Source: Herminiimonas sp.
GTDB taxonomy: Bacteria; Pseudomonadota; Gammaproteobacteria; Burkholderiales; Burkholderiaceae
Length of the DNA: 64,000 nucleotides
Assembly: GCF_030655415.1 (NCBI RefSeq)
Contig: NZ_JAURVN010000004.1
Span: forward strand, 248,001 to 312,000
Direction of reading: 5' to 3'
The notes below the pieces were generated by a model. The model worked only from the letters and a program-made list of their open reading frames with translations. It was not told the DNA's origin and did not search any database. The translations under genes and the position numbers were made by a program. Positions 1-8,269 of the stretch are shown here, piece after piece; position 1 is the stretch's first letter; every line of letters starts with the position of its first letter.

Positions 1-317
1 GACAGCGTCTGTGTCGAGCGGAAATTGGAAACCAGAATCGGCAAATCCTTGATGATCAAACCGGCCGCATGAATCCTGGTCGATTCGACATCCTCGGCAT
101 TAACGCCGGTATTACCGATATGGGGATAAGTCAGCGTAACGATCTGGCTGTTGTAGCTCGGATCGGTGAGGATTTCCTGATAACCGGTCATCGATGTGTT
201 GAACACGACTTCGCCGATCGTATGACCCGACGCGCCTATCGAAATACCTGTGAAAATCGACCCGTCTGCTAGCGCAAGGATGGCCGGAACTGTAGGGCCA
301 GAAAAGAATGGCGGCAA
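1..317 (-). CDS. carA: Carbamoyl-phosphate synthase small subunit, N-terminal part
   Basis: This is the first 105 codons of the glutaminase subunit of carbamoyl-phosphate synthase, which supplies ammonia for arginine and pyrimidine synthesis. The visible N-terminus reads as a typical CarA start ([14 protein letters not shown], then [20 protein letters not shown] and the [15 protein letters not shown] stretch). The start chosen is TTG at 317-315, because AGGAGT lies six bases upstream and no ATG precedes the conserved block. The gene runs off the left edge of the window, so the class I amidotransferase domain with its catalytic cysteine is not seen. A strong promoter lies about 180 bases upstream, leaving a long leader. 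Confidence 0.93.
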   Translation of the reverse strand, partial: MPPFFSGPTVPAILALADGSIFTGISIGASGHTIGEVVFNTSMTGYQEILTDPSYNSQIVTLTYPHIGNTGVNAEDVESTRIHAAGLIIKDLPILVSNFRSTQTL

Positions 318-319
318 GG

Positions 320-341
320 GGTAACTCCTGATGAGGTTACC
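320..341 (-). promoter_or_regulatory. Small hairpin next to the carA ribosome binding site
   Basis: On the carA transcript GGTAAC and GTTACC form a 6-bp perfect stem with a 10-base loop ending in AGGA. The Shine-Dalgarno sequence is therefore in the loop and 3' arm, directly before the TTG start. This may modulate translation. That is an inference from the sequence alone. Confidence 0.3.
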
Positions 342-495
342 GCCGCTGCGCTGCGCCAGATTGACCGTCGAAACCCGCGCAGCTTGCGCGCTTTTTGACC
401 AAGACGATTCGCTTGATCAAAGGTTTGTGTAGTCGTATTTAGACGATGGGAAATGGGTATGCGCTACGGCGGAGTAAAATTAGCTAAACCGCCGA

Positions 496-525
496 ATTAT
501 AGTGCAAAACACCCTCGCCTGGCAA
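496..525 (-). promoter_or_regulatory. Promoter of carA (sigma-70 type)
   Basis: On the minus strand TTGCCA (525-520) and a perfect TATAAT (501-496) are separated by 18 bases. Transcription would start near 489 and give a leader of about 170 bases before the carA TTG codon. The -35 box lies inside the loop of the terminator-like hairpin at 508-550. Confidence 0.65.
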
Positions 526-550
526 CCAGATCCGGCGCTTCGAGGGTGTT
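508..550 (-). terminator. Hairpin downstream of the GlcG-type gene
   Basis: AACACCCTCG (minus strand, 550-541) pairs perfectly with CGAGGGTGTT (517-508), with a 23-base loop and a short T run just after the 3' arm. It lies about 70 bases past the stop of the GlcG-type gene and overlaps the carA promoter. The large loop makes it a moderate terminator candidate only. Confidence 0.45.
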
Positions 551-622
551 TAGTTCAGATTATCGTGACGCATCTCGCGAACCATCACGATGTCAGTCTG
601 TTAAAACGATCACAGCAAGAAA

Positions 623-1030
623 TCAGGCGCCAATCGCAAGCAAGCCAGCCTTGGCAATTTGCACATCTTCAGTCGATTTCACGCCGGAAACACCAACTGC
701 GCCCAAGCATTGACCATTAATGATGATAGGTACGCCGCCTTCCAGCATGCCTTCCAATGTAGGAGCCGTGATGAAGGAGAAGCGACCGTTATTGATGATG
801 TCCTCGTAAACCTTGGATTCACGGCGACCCAAAGCGGCAGTTTTCGCTTTGGCTGGCGCGATATGCGAGGAAATCGGCGCTGCGCCATCCAAACGTTGCA
901 ACCAAAGCAAGTGACCACCATCGTCAACGATCGCAATCGTCACACACCATTTATGCAAAGTTGCTTCTGTCTCCGCTGCCGCTGCGATTTTTTTCACATC
1001 TTCAAGCGTCAGGATTTGTTTTGATTGCAT
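623..1030 (-). CDS. GlcG/HbpS-type heme- or cofactor-binding protein
   Basis: A 135-residue cytosolic protein of the GlcG/DUF336 family, small alpha/beta proteins related to HbpS and the glycolate-operon protein GlcG. Family members bind heme or corrinoids, or accompany catabolic enzymes. Visible family features are the IVDDGGHLLWLQRLDGA strand-turn (around residues 35-50), AKAKTAALGRRES, and the C-terminal GGVPI and LGAVGVSG motifs. The start is the ATG at 1030, with GGAG eight bases upstream; a longer reading from 1096 would add 22 residues without a ribosome binding site. No signal peptide is visible. The exact ligand cannot be told from the sequence. Confidence 0.82.
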   Translation of the reverse strand: MQSKQILTLEDVKKIAAAAETEATLHKWCVTIAIVDDGGHLLWLQRLDGAAPISSHIAPAKAKTAALGRRESKVYEDIINNGRFSFITAPTLEGMLEGGVPIIINGQCLGAVGVSGVKSTEDVQIAKAGLLAIGA

Positions 1031-1105
1031 GTCGTTAGCTCCGGTTAAACAAAATTGAATTGTAAGGCATGACGCCTCATATTGGGGCAAGAGCAATGTC
1101 GATTA

Positions 1106-1121
1106 GTTAACATGAGTTAAC
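1106..1121. promoter_or_regulatory. Paired GTTAAC palindromes
   Basis: Two copies of the palindrome GTTAAC are separated by ATGA, about 75 bases upstream of the GlcG-type start codon. The arrangement looks like an operator for a dimeric regulator, but the region is AT-rich and chance is possible. The 297 bases between 1031 and 1327 hold no gene that I can support. Confidence 0.2.
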
Positions 1122-1327
1122 GTTTCTTTTCCTCAATAAGAGTATTATTAAATAACAAAAAATTAACTGAAGTTTGAAAATCTGTACCTAAGATTTTGAT
1201 GGCTCATCTGTAATCTGAGCGCCCTTAAACAAGTACTGTGCGGCAGTTAATTAAAAGCAAATAATACCCAGCAGAACAAAAATCTACATGGGCAACATCT
1301 TTAAAGAGTAACGAGAAGGGGGGAAAT

Positions 1328-1705
1328 ATGTTTTTTAAACGCTCAGTGCTACAGCATGCACTACCTCCCATCGAAGCTGAAAAAGAACCGCAGCCCGTGA
1401 CATCAGTAGTAAAAAAATCATCGCGCCAAGTGGACAACATACTGCTGCAATCGCCCTTGTATCAATTCAAACGCGATGTACTCAGCCTAGTTGCCAAAAT
1501 GAATCAAGGCGTAATCACTACCGATTGCGAAATGCTGAAAAAGCAAACCATGTATGTGCAATCGCAGCTATTACATGCGCTGACCCACGATCCGTCTATG
1601 CCGGGTAGCTTTAAAATTTTGTTGATGGAATATCACGCCAAGAGTGTCCGGGCGACACTGATAGACCGTCGGGGCGAACATTCACGGGACGAACCTGAGA
1701 AATAA
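1328..1705 (+). CDS. Hypothetical 125-residue soluble protein
   Basis: I do not recognise this protein. It begins at an ATG preceded by a strong GA-rich ribosome binding site (GAAGGGGGGAAAT). It has a basic, Pro/Glu-rich N-terminus (residues 1-38), a central predicted helical part with two cysteine/methionine-containing segments (residues 45-95), and a charged C-terminal tail rich in Arg, Glu and Asp. No signal peptide or membrane segment is visible. It stands alone, divergent from the GlcG-type gene and convergent with the response regulator. The good ribosome binding site and clean ORF support a real gene; no function is claimed. Confidence 0.65.
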   Translation: MFFKRSVLQHALPPIEAEKEPQPVTSVVKKSSRQVDNILLQSPLYQFKRDVLSLVAKMNQGVITTDCEMLKKQTMYVQSQLLHALTHDPSMPGSFKILLMEYHAKSVRATLIDRRGEHSRDEPEK

Positions 1706-1723
1706 GCTTCAGGCATGGGTGTC

Positions 1724-1751
1724 ATAAGCTGAATAGGCAACTCTAGCTTAT
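1724..1751. terminator. Weak hairpin between convergent genes
   Basis: ATAAGCT (1724-1730) and AGCTTAT (1745-1751) form a 7-bp perfect inverted repeat with a 14-base loop, just after the stop at 1705. No T run follows on either strand, so this is a weak transcription-end candidate. Confidence 0.25.
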
Positions 1752-1810
1752 AGAAGCAGAAACTAATCAGCTAGCAGATACATCATTCCGCATCCGAAAA
1801 AATCGAAACA

Positions 1811-2992
1811 CTAAACTTTGTATTGCTTCAGTAGCAAATCAACCAAAGGTTGTAGTTCGGTCGACAGTTTTCCAATGTGCGCCAGCACCTGATCTTCTTT
1901 ACCTTCCTTGATCCAGCGTAGCAAAGTCGCCAAATCTATCGATAAATCAATTTCACCGTTCTGCGCTGGCGCAACCGTATTGACATCGATATTGGACAAA
2001 CGACCGCCCTGCTTCAACAGCAATTCTTCTTGGGTACCAATCACACCTGTAATTGCATTGTGCAAACCCAGCAAAGCCCGCTCTTTGGCCACTACACGCA
2101 TGGCGACAAGCGAGCCTTCAGTTTCTGCAGCTTCACCTGCGTACTCGCTGATCGAGACGACGCCACAACTCGCGATCAAGGCCATCTGCCCATCCTTGAT
2201 CAGATTGGCATGCGCAATGGCACGGCAAACGCGTTCGGCAAAATTACGCGCAGAATCAAAATGAATGCTGCCGGTAGCAATCGTGAATTCAATATCGCCA
2301 GTGCGGGCGACGCAATCTGTTTGTCGCACCGTGCGATGCAACAACTGGCCGATCGCGTTGACGACGCTAGGTGGTGGCAAAGCCGGATAAGCGTCGAGTT
2401 CGATGTGCTTCAAACCGATACAGGCAGTCAGGACCACAAAATTACGGTTCTGACGCATTGCGTTGGTACGCATTGTTTCTGCCTGCTCTTCCCATTCCTC
2501 AACGGGCTGCAAAGCAACATGCTCCCCGCCGCTGTCAACGTGCTGCACCAATGCTTCGAGCCCACGCTCAAATTCATTCTGGGTGCTGATCAGCTTAGAG
2601 AGAATATCCAGCCGTGACAATAATTGCCCGGTACCTATGCCTTTGGTAATTAGATCGGTGGCACCGGCTGCTTTGGCACGATCCCGCTCAGCTTGCTCGT
2701 CGCTGCCGGAAACCACCACAACCGGCATATTTCTTATACGAGCAATTTTTGATGAGCGGATACGTTTCAACAGTCCGTAGCCATCCAGCTTCGGCATCGT
2801 CAAATCAGAGATCACGACGCGTATGCTGGGATCTATCAATAACATTTCCCAGGCTTGCTCACCATCGAGCGCTTCACGAAATTCGAACATGCCCTCGATG
2901 CGCTTTATCAGCGTCGCGCGGACGATCCGTGAATCGTCAGCAATCAAAATACGAGGCTTTAACGAGATATCGCGATGTGAATCAGTCAGCAT
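1811..2992 (-). CDS. Response regulator with degenerate GGDEF-like C-terminus
   Basis: A 393-residue two-component response regulator. Residues about 13-130 form a complete receiver domain: the acidic pair Asp19/Asp20, phospho-acceptor Asp63 (ISDLTMPKLDG), SGSD at the Thr/Ser switch, and Lys118. A linker (about 140-170) leads to a domain (about 170-325) laid out like a GGDEF cyclase fold (FVVLTACIGLKHIE, a TDCVARTGDIEFTI strand, AHANLIKDGQMALIASCGVV), but the GG(D/E)EF active-site motif is absent; the equivalent position reads RTGDIEF. It is therefore probably not an active diguanylate cyclase. No histidine kinase is adjacent. ATG start with AAGG upstream. Confidence 0.78.
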   Translation of the reverse strand: MLTDSHRDISLKPRILIADDSRIVRATLIKRIEGMFEFREALDGEQAWEMLLIDPSIRVVISDLTMPKLDGYGLLKRIRSSKIARIRNMPVVVVSGSDEQAERDRAKAAGATDLITKGIGTGQLLSRLDILSKLISTQNEFERGLEALVQHVDSGGEHVALQPVEEWEEQAETMRTNAMRQNRNFVVLTACIGLKHIELDAYPALPPPSVVNAIGQLLHRTVRQTDCVARTGDIEFTIATGSIHFDSARNFAERVCRAIAHANLIKDGQMALIASCGVVSISEYAGEAAETEGSLVAMRVVAKERALLGLHNAITGVIGTQEELLLKQGGRLSNIDVNTVAPAQNGEIDLSIDLATLLRWIKEGKEDQVLAHIGKLSTELQPLVDLLLKQYKV

Positions 2993-3102
2993 GCAATCAA
3001 CCTTTTTAATGTTGGTAACAGCATAACGCTAGCGAATAAATTTTGACAGCACTTCCAGATTGCCTTACATTCCATCAGTCCTAATGAACGAAATTTCAAT
3101 TG

Positions 3103-3642
3103 ATGACAGTTTTTCAACGATCCACTCGCACTCACAAACTGGCGCGCTCAGCCGTATTAGCGCTCAGCTTGATGGCGACTTCGGCTGTCTGGAGCGCAGA
3201 TACTCCGCCGCCAGAAGCTGGCAAGCCGATCAGCAAACTGCAGGACTTGACCAATCGCGCATCAGAACTTGCACTGCAGGCGATGGGCATGCTGGGCATA
3301 CGTTACAAGTACGGCGGCACCACGCCGGAAAGCGGCCTCGATTGCAGCGGACTGGTTCAACATATATTCAAGGAGGCGTGGGGCAAGGATTTACCACGCA
3401 CTTCAGTCGAAATCAGCAAAGTCGGCCAGCATGTCGACAAAAATGATTTACAACCCGGCGATCTGGTTTTCTATAACACCTTGAAACGCGGTTTCTCTCA
3501 CGTTGGCATTTATCTCGGCGATCGCAAATTCATACACTCGCCATCCGCTGGCGGCGAAGTACGCATTGAAAGTATGGACGTCGGCTATTGGCAAAAACGC
3601 TTTAACGGCGGTCGACGCATCAGCGAGCCAGAAGTTAAGTAA
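3103..3642 (+). CDS. NlpC/P60 family peptidoglycan endopeptidase
   Basis: A 179-residue exported cysteine peptidase of the NlpC/P60 (C40) family, which cleaves cell-wall peptide stems. Residues 1-32 form a Sec signal peptide (basic start, hydrophobic ALALSLMATSAV, cut near SA). The catalytic core shows DCSG with Cys81, GFSHVGIYLG with His133, and a third polar residue, His145, in FIHSP. YKYGGTTPESGLDCSGLV is the usual family block. The start is the ATG at 3103; a TTG directly before it is an alternative. It is single, divergent from the response regulator and ended by a strong terminator. Confidence 0.9.
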   Translation: MTVFQRSTRTHKLARSAVLALSLMATSAVWSADTPPPEAGKPISKLQDLTNRASELALQAMGMLGIRYKYGGTTPESGLDCSGLVQHIFKEAWGKDLPRTSVEISKVGQHVDKNDLQPGDLVFYNTLKRGFSHVGIYLGDRKFIHSPSAGGEVRIESMDVGYWQKRFNGGRRISEPEVK

Positions 3643-3660
3643 TCGTCGCCGTCACCCATA

Positions 3661-3689
3661 AAAAAACCGCACGTACCGTGCGGTTTTTT
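3661..3689. terminator. Bidirectional rho-independent terminator
   Basis: AAAAAACCGCACG, loop TAC, CGTGCGGTTTTTT: a 13-bp perfect stem with A and T tracts on both sides. It can end both the NlpC/P60 gene (plus) and the patatin gene (minus), which converge here. Confidence 0.93.
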
Positions 3690-3705
3690 ATTTCTGCGCT
3701 GACTC

Positions 3706-4626
3706 TTATTGTTCGCGTCTGGCTTTCAACTTGCGTTTTATTTCCGGCATTAATGCCATCGTCGCTTGCTCACCTGCGAGCACGGCCAGATTCCGACCAT
3801 TGAAGTCATTGCCTTTCATCATGCCTAGGCTGGGACGAATCACAATATCGGCTTCTTTCAATTCATAGCGATTAATGCTTTGCCCCATGATGGCAAAGGT
3901 TTGCAGCACGACGTCGACAGAACTTGAGGCTAGTTGCACATCGGGCTGCGTAGATATATTGACCGCAATGATGAAGTCCGCGCCCAACTCTTTCGCGAAA
4001 TGTACGGGTACAGGTGCGACCAAGCCACCATCGACGTACATGCGGTCGCCGATTTTCACCGGCTGAAAGAGGCCAGGCACCGCTGACGACGCACGCACGG
4101 CGAGTCCAGCATTCCCACGTTGAAATAGAATCGGCTGGCCACTATTTAAATCTGTAGCAACTGCGGCAAACGGAATTTTCATCTTTTCGATCGGCACATT
4201 GCGCACAGACTTATTGACGTAATTTTGCAATGCATCACCTTTTAAAACGCCGCTAGATTTGGAAAAGAAAGGCACTGACCAATCCGAGATAGTCGCCTCA
4301 TCCATTTCCAATGCCATTTTATGCAGCGCGAAACCATTGTTACCAGCCGCATATAAAGCGCCGACCAAACTGCCGGCACTGGTACCAACGACCAAATCTG
4401 GCACGATGCCTTGCGACTCCAGGGCCTTAATCACGCCAATATGCGCAAACCCCCGAGCCGCACCGCCACCGAGTACCAAAGCCACTTTAATCGGCTCAAC
4501 GGGCTTGGCCTGGATTACAGCAGGCAGAACAGGATCGGATTTAAACGGAGAAAGCGATGCGCACGCAGAAAGCAATAGAACTGCGCTGACTGCAACTAAG
4601 GAAGAAAGTCGATATGCCAAACCCAT
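3706..4626 (-). CDS. Patatin-like phospholipase lipoprotein
   Basis: A 306-residue RssA/patatin-type serine hydrolase likely to act on phospholipids at the envelope. The N-terminus is a lipoprotein signal with lipobox LLSAC, putting the lipidated cysteine at residue 22. The oxyanion-hole glycines are in LGGGAARGFAHIG, the nucleophile Ser83 in GTSAGS, and the dyad aspartate Asp199 in VDGG. The protein starts at ATG 4626, is divergent from the iron-binding protein gene, and shares a terminator with the NlpC/P60 gene. The substrate is unknown. Confidence 0.9.
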   Translation of the reverse strand: MGLAYRLSSLVAVSAVLLLSACASLSPFKSDPVLPAVIQAKPVEPIKVALVLGGGAARGFAHIGVIKALESQGIVPDLVVGTSAGSLVGALYAAGNNGFALHKMALEMDEATISDWSVPFFSKSSGVLKGDALQNYVNKSVRNVPIEKMKIPFAAVATDLNSGQPILFQRGNAGLAVRASSAVPGLFQPVKIGDRMYVDGGLVAPVPVHFAKELGADFIIAVNISTQPDVQLASSSVDVVLQTFAIMGQSINRYELKEADIVIRPSLGMMKGNDFNGRNLAVLAGEQATMALMPEIKRKLKARREQ

Positions 4627-4701
4627 GATTGTTCAATTTTTAGCAAAGAACGAAGCGTACCCGTTTTTAACTCTATCTGCGTTATTGCGGATGCATCTTT
4701 G

Positions 4702-4740
4702 TTGAGAATTATTCCTGTTTAAGAGAAAGCTGGCTATAAT
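4702..4740 (+). promoter_or_regulatory. Promoter and Fur-like site of the iron-binding protein gene
   Basis: TATAAT is at 4735-4740. The -35 is poor, but the region 4702-4719 reads TTGAGAATTATTCCTGTT, an imperfect inverted repeat around GAATTATTC that resembles a Fur box. A ferric-uptake gene follows, so Fur control is plausible. The match is partial. Confidence 0.4.
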
Positions 4741-4777
4741 TTAACGTTCTCCTAACAACATCAAACAAGGAAAATTC

Positions 4778-5818
4778 ATGAGACAAGGTATCGCCGTTGC
4801 CCTAACCGCACTCCTGATGACGTCATCAGCGTCTTTGGTTCATGCGCAGGAAAAAGTCCTGAACCTGTATTCAGCTCGTCATTACCAAACCGATGAAGTT
4901 CTGTATGCCAACTTCACAAAACAAACCGGCATCAAAATCAACCGTATTGAAGCGGATGACAATGCCTTGTTTGAACGTCTCAAGACCGAAGGTAAAAATA
5001 GCCAGGCCGATGTAATCGTCATGGTCGATGCCGCACGTATCTGGCGCGCAGAGATTGAAGGCTTCTTCCAGCCAGTACAGTCAAAAATTCTCAACACCCG
5101 CATTCCAGCCAATTTACGCGGCAAGGACGACGGACAAGGCCCTGAATGGTTTGGCTTCTCAACCCGTGCACGCGTCATCGTGTACAACAAGGCGACGGTT
5201 AATCCCGCCGACGTAGCAACATACGAATCACTGGCAGATCCAGTCAACAAAGGCAAAGTCTGCACACGCTCCGGCTCGCATCCATACAATCTGTCGCTGA
5301 TCGGCTCCATGATCGAACGCAACGGAGAAAAAGCGACTGAACAATGGGCCAAAGGCATGGTTGCCAATTTCGCGCGTCCACCACGTGGCGGCGATACGGA
5401 CCAAATCAAAGGCGTGGCGTCCGGTGAATGCGGCGTAGCAATCGCAAACTCTTACTACTACGTTCGCTTATTGCGCTCGACCAAACCTGAAGATATCGCC
5501 GCCATGAAAAACGTAGGCTTCATCTGGCCGAATGCAAAAACCAGCGGCACGCACTTCAATATCGCTGGTGGCGGTATCGCAAAAAATGCGCCGCATCGTG
5601 AAGCTGCAGTGAAGTTTTTGGAGTATCTGGCGAGCGACCAAGCACAAGCTTATTTCGCGGATGGAAATAATGAATGGCCTGCCGTTAAAACAGCAAAAGT
5701 TAAAAACGAAGCGCTGGAATCCTTAGGCAATTACAAGATGGAAAATATATCGATTGCATCCATAGGTAAAAACCAGATCGCTGCGCAACGCATTCTGGAT
5801 CGCGTGGGTTATAAGTAA
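4778..5818 (+). CDS. Fe(III) ABC transporter periplasmic binding protein
   Basis: A 346-residue periplasmic ferric-iron-binding protein of the FutA/FbpA/AfuA family. The signal peptide ends near VHA-QEK (residue 23). Family marks are VLNLYSARHYQTDE at the mature N-terminus, ADVIVMVDAARIW, and the tyrosine cluster IANSYYYVRL, whose tyrosines bind iron. AGGGIAKNAPH and the C-terminal EYLASDQAQAYFA complete the fold. A good AAGGAA ribosome binding site precedes the ATG. No permease or ATPase gene is adjacent, so the partner transporter must be elsewhere. It converges with the polysaccharide locus. Confidence 0.92.
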   Translation: MRQGIAVALTALLMTSSASLVHAQEKVLNLYSARHYQTDEVLYANFTKQTGIKINRIEADDNALFERLKTEGKNSQADVIVMVDAARIWRAEIEGFFQPVQSKILNTRIPANLRGKDDGQGPEWFGFSTRARVIVYNKATVNPADVATYESLADPVNKGKVCTRSGSHPYNLSLIGSMIERNGEKATEQWAKGMVANFARPPRGGDTDQIKGVASGECGVAIANSYYYVRLLRSTKPEDIAAMKNVGFIWPNAKTSGTHFNIAGGGIAKNAPHREAAVKFLEYLASDQAQAYFADGNNEWPAVKTAKVKNEALESLGNYKMENISIASIGKNQIAAQRILDRVGYK

Positions 5819-5858
5819 ATTACAGAGAAAGTAGCGCGCTTCATGATATGAAGCCGAC

Positions 5859-5903
5859 AAAAAAGCAGCCAGCAATCTATACGATTACTGACTGTTTTTT
5901 TTA
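5859..5903. terminator. Bidirectional terminator between futA-like gene and rmlD
   Basis: AAAAAAGCAGCCAG (from 5859) pairs with CTGACTGTTTTTT (to about 5902) through G-U-tolerant pairing, with T tracts in both directions. It can end the iron-binding protein mRNA and the long minus-strand polysaccharide operon, whose last gene stops at 5941. Confidence 0.75.
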
Positions 5904-5940
5904 TTTCCTCGGGTCAAGCAACAAAGACTATTTACAGTAC

Positions 5941-6822
5941 TCAATCCATGCAAAGTTTTAATGCCGCATCCCAATTCGGCAAACCACAAAACGTCTGTAT
6001 GAACTTCTCTGAAGACAACACAGAGTTTTGAGGGCGCTTGGCGGGGAGCGGATATTCCTGCGTTGAGATGGGAGTCACTTTAGGCTTTTTTGAAATAGTG
6101 GGATGCGCGACGATCGCTTGCGTAAAACCATGCCAGCTGGTTTGTCCTTGCGCGCTCAAATGGTACAAACCGGAATGAGCTTCCCAAGCTTCGCGATTGA
6201 TCTCTGTGCTGGCCACATCCGATTGCAAGCGGCCCACACAATACGACGTAGCTTCTGCGATAGTCCGACACCAGGTCGGCGCCCCAAACTGATCGGCAAC
6301 GATACGCAACTCATCACGTTCTTCCGCCAGACGTTTTATCGTCAACAGAAAATTCTTGCCACGCAAACCGTAAATCCAGCTCGTACGCAAAATCAAATGC
6401 GGAATACCGGCCGCCTGGATCGCCTGTTCGCCGGCGAGCTTGCTGCGACCATATACGCTTTGCGGATTCGGAATATCTGCTTCCATATAGCTTCCCGATT
6501 TTTCACCATCGAAGACATAATCGGTCGAATAATGAATTATTGCCGCACCTAATTTGCGCGCTTCATTTGCCATCACTTCGGGCGCTTCAGCATTGATACG
6601 CATTGCAATATCAGGATTGCTTTCTGCCAGATCAACCGCCGTATAAGCCGCTGGATTAATAATTAGTTGTGGTTTGACGGTACGAATCACATCGCGAATC
6701 TGATCAACGTTAGCCAAATCCATTTGCTGCCGATCAAGAGCCACGATCTCGCCAAGGCCTTGCAGAGTACGCTCAAGCTCGTAGCCAAGCTGCCCTGTTT
6801 TCCCTGTGAGCAGGATCTTCAA
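5941..6822 (-). CDS. rmlD: dTDP-4-dehydrorhamnose reductase
   Basis: The last enzyme of dTDP-L-rhamnose synthesis, reducing dTDP-4-keto-L-rhamnose with NAD(P)H. At 293 residues it has the usual length. Visible marks are the nucleotide-binding LLTGKTGQLGYEL at the N-terminus, INPAAYTAVDLAES, STDYVFDG, and the catalytic Tyr/Lys in SVYGRSKLAGE. It starts at TTG 6822, overlapping the rmlC stop codon by four bases (TTGA), which indicates translational coupling. It is the 3'-terminal gene of the minus-strand polysaccharide operon, in the order rmlB-rmlA-rmlC-rmlD. Confidence 0.95.
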   Translation of the reverse strand: MKILLTGKTGQLGYELERTLQGLGEIVALDRQQMDLANVDQIRDVIRTVKPQLIINPAAYTAVDLAESNPDIAMRINAEAPEVMANEARKLGAAIIHYSTDYVFDGEKSGSYMEADIPNPQSVYGRSKLAGEQAIQAAGIPHLILRTSWIYGLRGKNFLLTIKRLAEERDELRIVADQFGAPTWCRTIAEATSYCVGRLQSDVASTEINREAWEAHSGLYHLSAQGQTSWHGFTQAIVAHPTISKKPKVTPISTQEYPLPAKRPQNSVLSSEKFIQTFCGLPNWDAALKLCMD

Positions 6823-7364
6823 GGGAAGACCTCTGCGTCCGCGAGAAGCACGCCCTGCTGATCCTTTGCGGACAGAACAGGCGGCACATCAAGCGGCCAC
6901 TTAATGCCAATAGCCGGATCATTCCACGCGATACAACGTTCGTGCTCAGGCGCCCAGTAATCGGTAGTCTTATAGAGAAATTCTGCAGAGTCGCTAGTGA
7001 CGACAAACCCATGTGCAAAACCTTCTGGAATCCACATTTGTTTCTTGTTTTCAGCTGATAGGACGGCGCCTACCCAGTGTCCGAAGGTTGGAGAGTTTCT
7101 GCGAATGTCGACCGCTACATCAAAAACCTCACCGACAATAACTCGTACCAATTTTGCTTGGGTATGCTGAATTTGATAATGCAAACCGTGTAAAACGTTT
7201 CGCATTGATTTGGAATGATTGTCTTGAACGAATTGTGGTTTAACACCTGCTACGTTCGCGAAGCGTTTCTCATTAAAGCTTTCAAAAAAGAAACCCCGCT
7301 CATCTTCGAATATCTCATGCTCTAACAACAAAACATCGGGAATGCTTAAACTAGTCAGCCGCAT
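6819..7364 (-). CDS. rmlC: dTDP-4-dehydrorhamnose 3,5-epimerase
   Basis: A 181-residue cupin epimerase that converts dTDP-4-keto-6-deoxyglucose to dTDP-4-keto-L-rhamnose. The catalytic histidine block is visible as QDNHSKSMRNVLHGLHYQ, followed by LVRVIVGEVFDVAVDIRRNS, PTFGHWVG and PEGFAHGFVV. Length and motif order match RmlC. The ATG lies two bases after the rmlA stop. It competes with the aminotransferase at 49888-51030 for the RmlB product if that enzyme uses dTDP-4-keto-6-deoxyglucose. Confidence 0.95.
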   Translation of the reverse strand: MRLTSLSIPDVLLLEHEIFEDERGFFFESFNEKRFANVAGVKPQFVQDNHSKSMRNVLHGLHYQIQHTQAKLVRVIVGEVFDVAVDIRRNSPTFGHWVGAVLSAENKKQMWIPEGFAHGFVVTSDSAEFLYKTTDYWAPEHERCIAWNDPAIGIKWPLDVPPVLSAKDQQGVLLADAEVFP

Positions 7365-7366
7365 TT

Positions 7367-8269
7367 TTAAAAGGATTTTTCATTAATAATCTGCAGTAAA
7401 TAGCGCCCGTAACCATTTTTTTTCAAAGGCTCAGCAAGCTTTTCTAACTGTGCGATATCGATATACCCCTTGCGAAATGCGATTTCTTCAGGACAAGCGA
7501 TCTTAAGTCCTTGCCTATTTTCGATAGTGGCAATGAACTGCCCCGCCTCAAGTAATGACTCATGTGTTCCAGTATCGAGCCAAGCCATACCACGTCCCAT
7601 AAATTCCACATTCAATTGATTGCGTTCGAGGTAGGTTCTATTGATATCGGTAATTTCAAGTTCGCCACGTGGCGATGGTTTGATAGATGCAGCAATATCG
7701 CAAACTTGTTGGTCGTAGAAATACAAACCTGTTACTGCATAATTGGATTTTGGCTTTGTAGGCTTTTCCTCAATGCTGACAGCACGTCGGTTATCACCAA
7801 ACTCAACGACGCCATAGCGTTCTGGATCTTGTACGTGGTAGGCAAAAACAGTTGCTCCCTTGTTCTTTTCTGTAGCATCTAATAATTGTCTCTCAAAAGC
7901 ATTTCCATAAAAAATATTGTCCCCCAATATCAATGCTGAAGGACCCTTTTCGATAAAGCTACGTCCTATTATGAAAGCCTGTGCTAAACCATCCGGTGAC
8001 GGTTGTACCGCATAGCTCAAATTTATACCCCACTTGCTGCCATCGCCCAAGAGTTCCTGAAAGCGAGGTATATCGTGAGGAGTTGATATCAACAATATCT
8101 CTCTAATACCGGCTAGCATCAGCGTAGTGAGTGGATAGTAAATCATCGGCTTGTCGTATACCGGTAACAACTGCTTCGATAAAGCCAAGGTTACTGGATA
8201 CAAGCGGGTTCCGGAACCACCTGCGAGAATGATGCCTTTGCGTACCGGCTGAGGGAGCGGAAGTGTCAT
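7367..8269 (-). CDS. rmlA: Glucose-1-phosphate thymidylyltransferase
   Basis: A 300-residue nucleotidyltransferase that makes dTDP-glucose from glucose-1-phosphate and dTTP. The signature [16 protein letters not shown] is at residues 12-27, followed by [17 protein letters not shown] and the [10 protein letters not shown] block. It is full length. The ATG overlaps the stop of rmlB (ATGA). It supplies the rhamnose branch and probably the 4-amino sugar branch of the divergent operon. Confidence 0.96.
   Translation of the reverse strand: MTLPLPQPVRKGIILAGGSGTRLYPVTLALSKQLLPVYDKPMIYYPLTTLMLAGIREILLISTPHDIPRFQELLGDGSKWGINLSYAVQPSPDGLAQAFIIGRSFIEKGPSALILGDNIFYGNAFERQLLDATEKNKGATVFAYHVQDPERYGVVEFGDNRRAVSIEEKPTKPKSNYAVTGLYFYDQQVCDIAASIKPSPRGELEITDINRTYLERNQLNVEFMGRGMAWLDTGTHESLLEAGQFIATIENRQGLKIACPEEIAFRKGYIDIAQLEKLAEPLKKNGYGRYLLQIINEKSF

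Larger units (their letters stand above)
318..622. other. Intergenic region holding the carA promoter and leader
   Basis: This 305-base gap lies between two minus-strand genes. It holds a likely terminator for the upstream GlcG-type gene, the carA promoter, and a carA leader of roughly 170 bases. No convincing small ORF with a ribosome binding site was seen in the leader. Confidence 0.6.

Noticed and set aside
376..395. GC-rich hairpin with a T run on the plus strand, in the carA leader
   Set aside because: No plus-strand gene ends here; on the carA transcript it has no T run after the stem, so it is not called a terminator.
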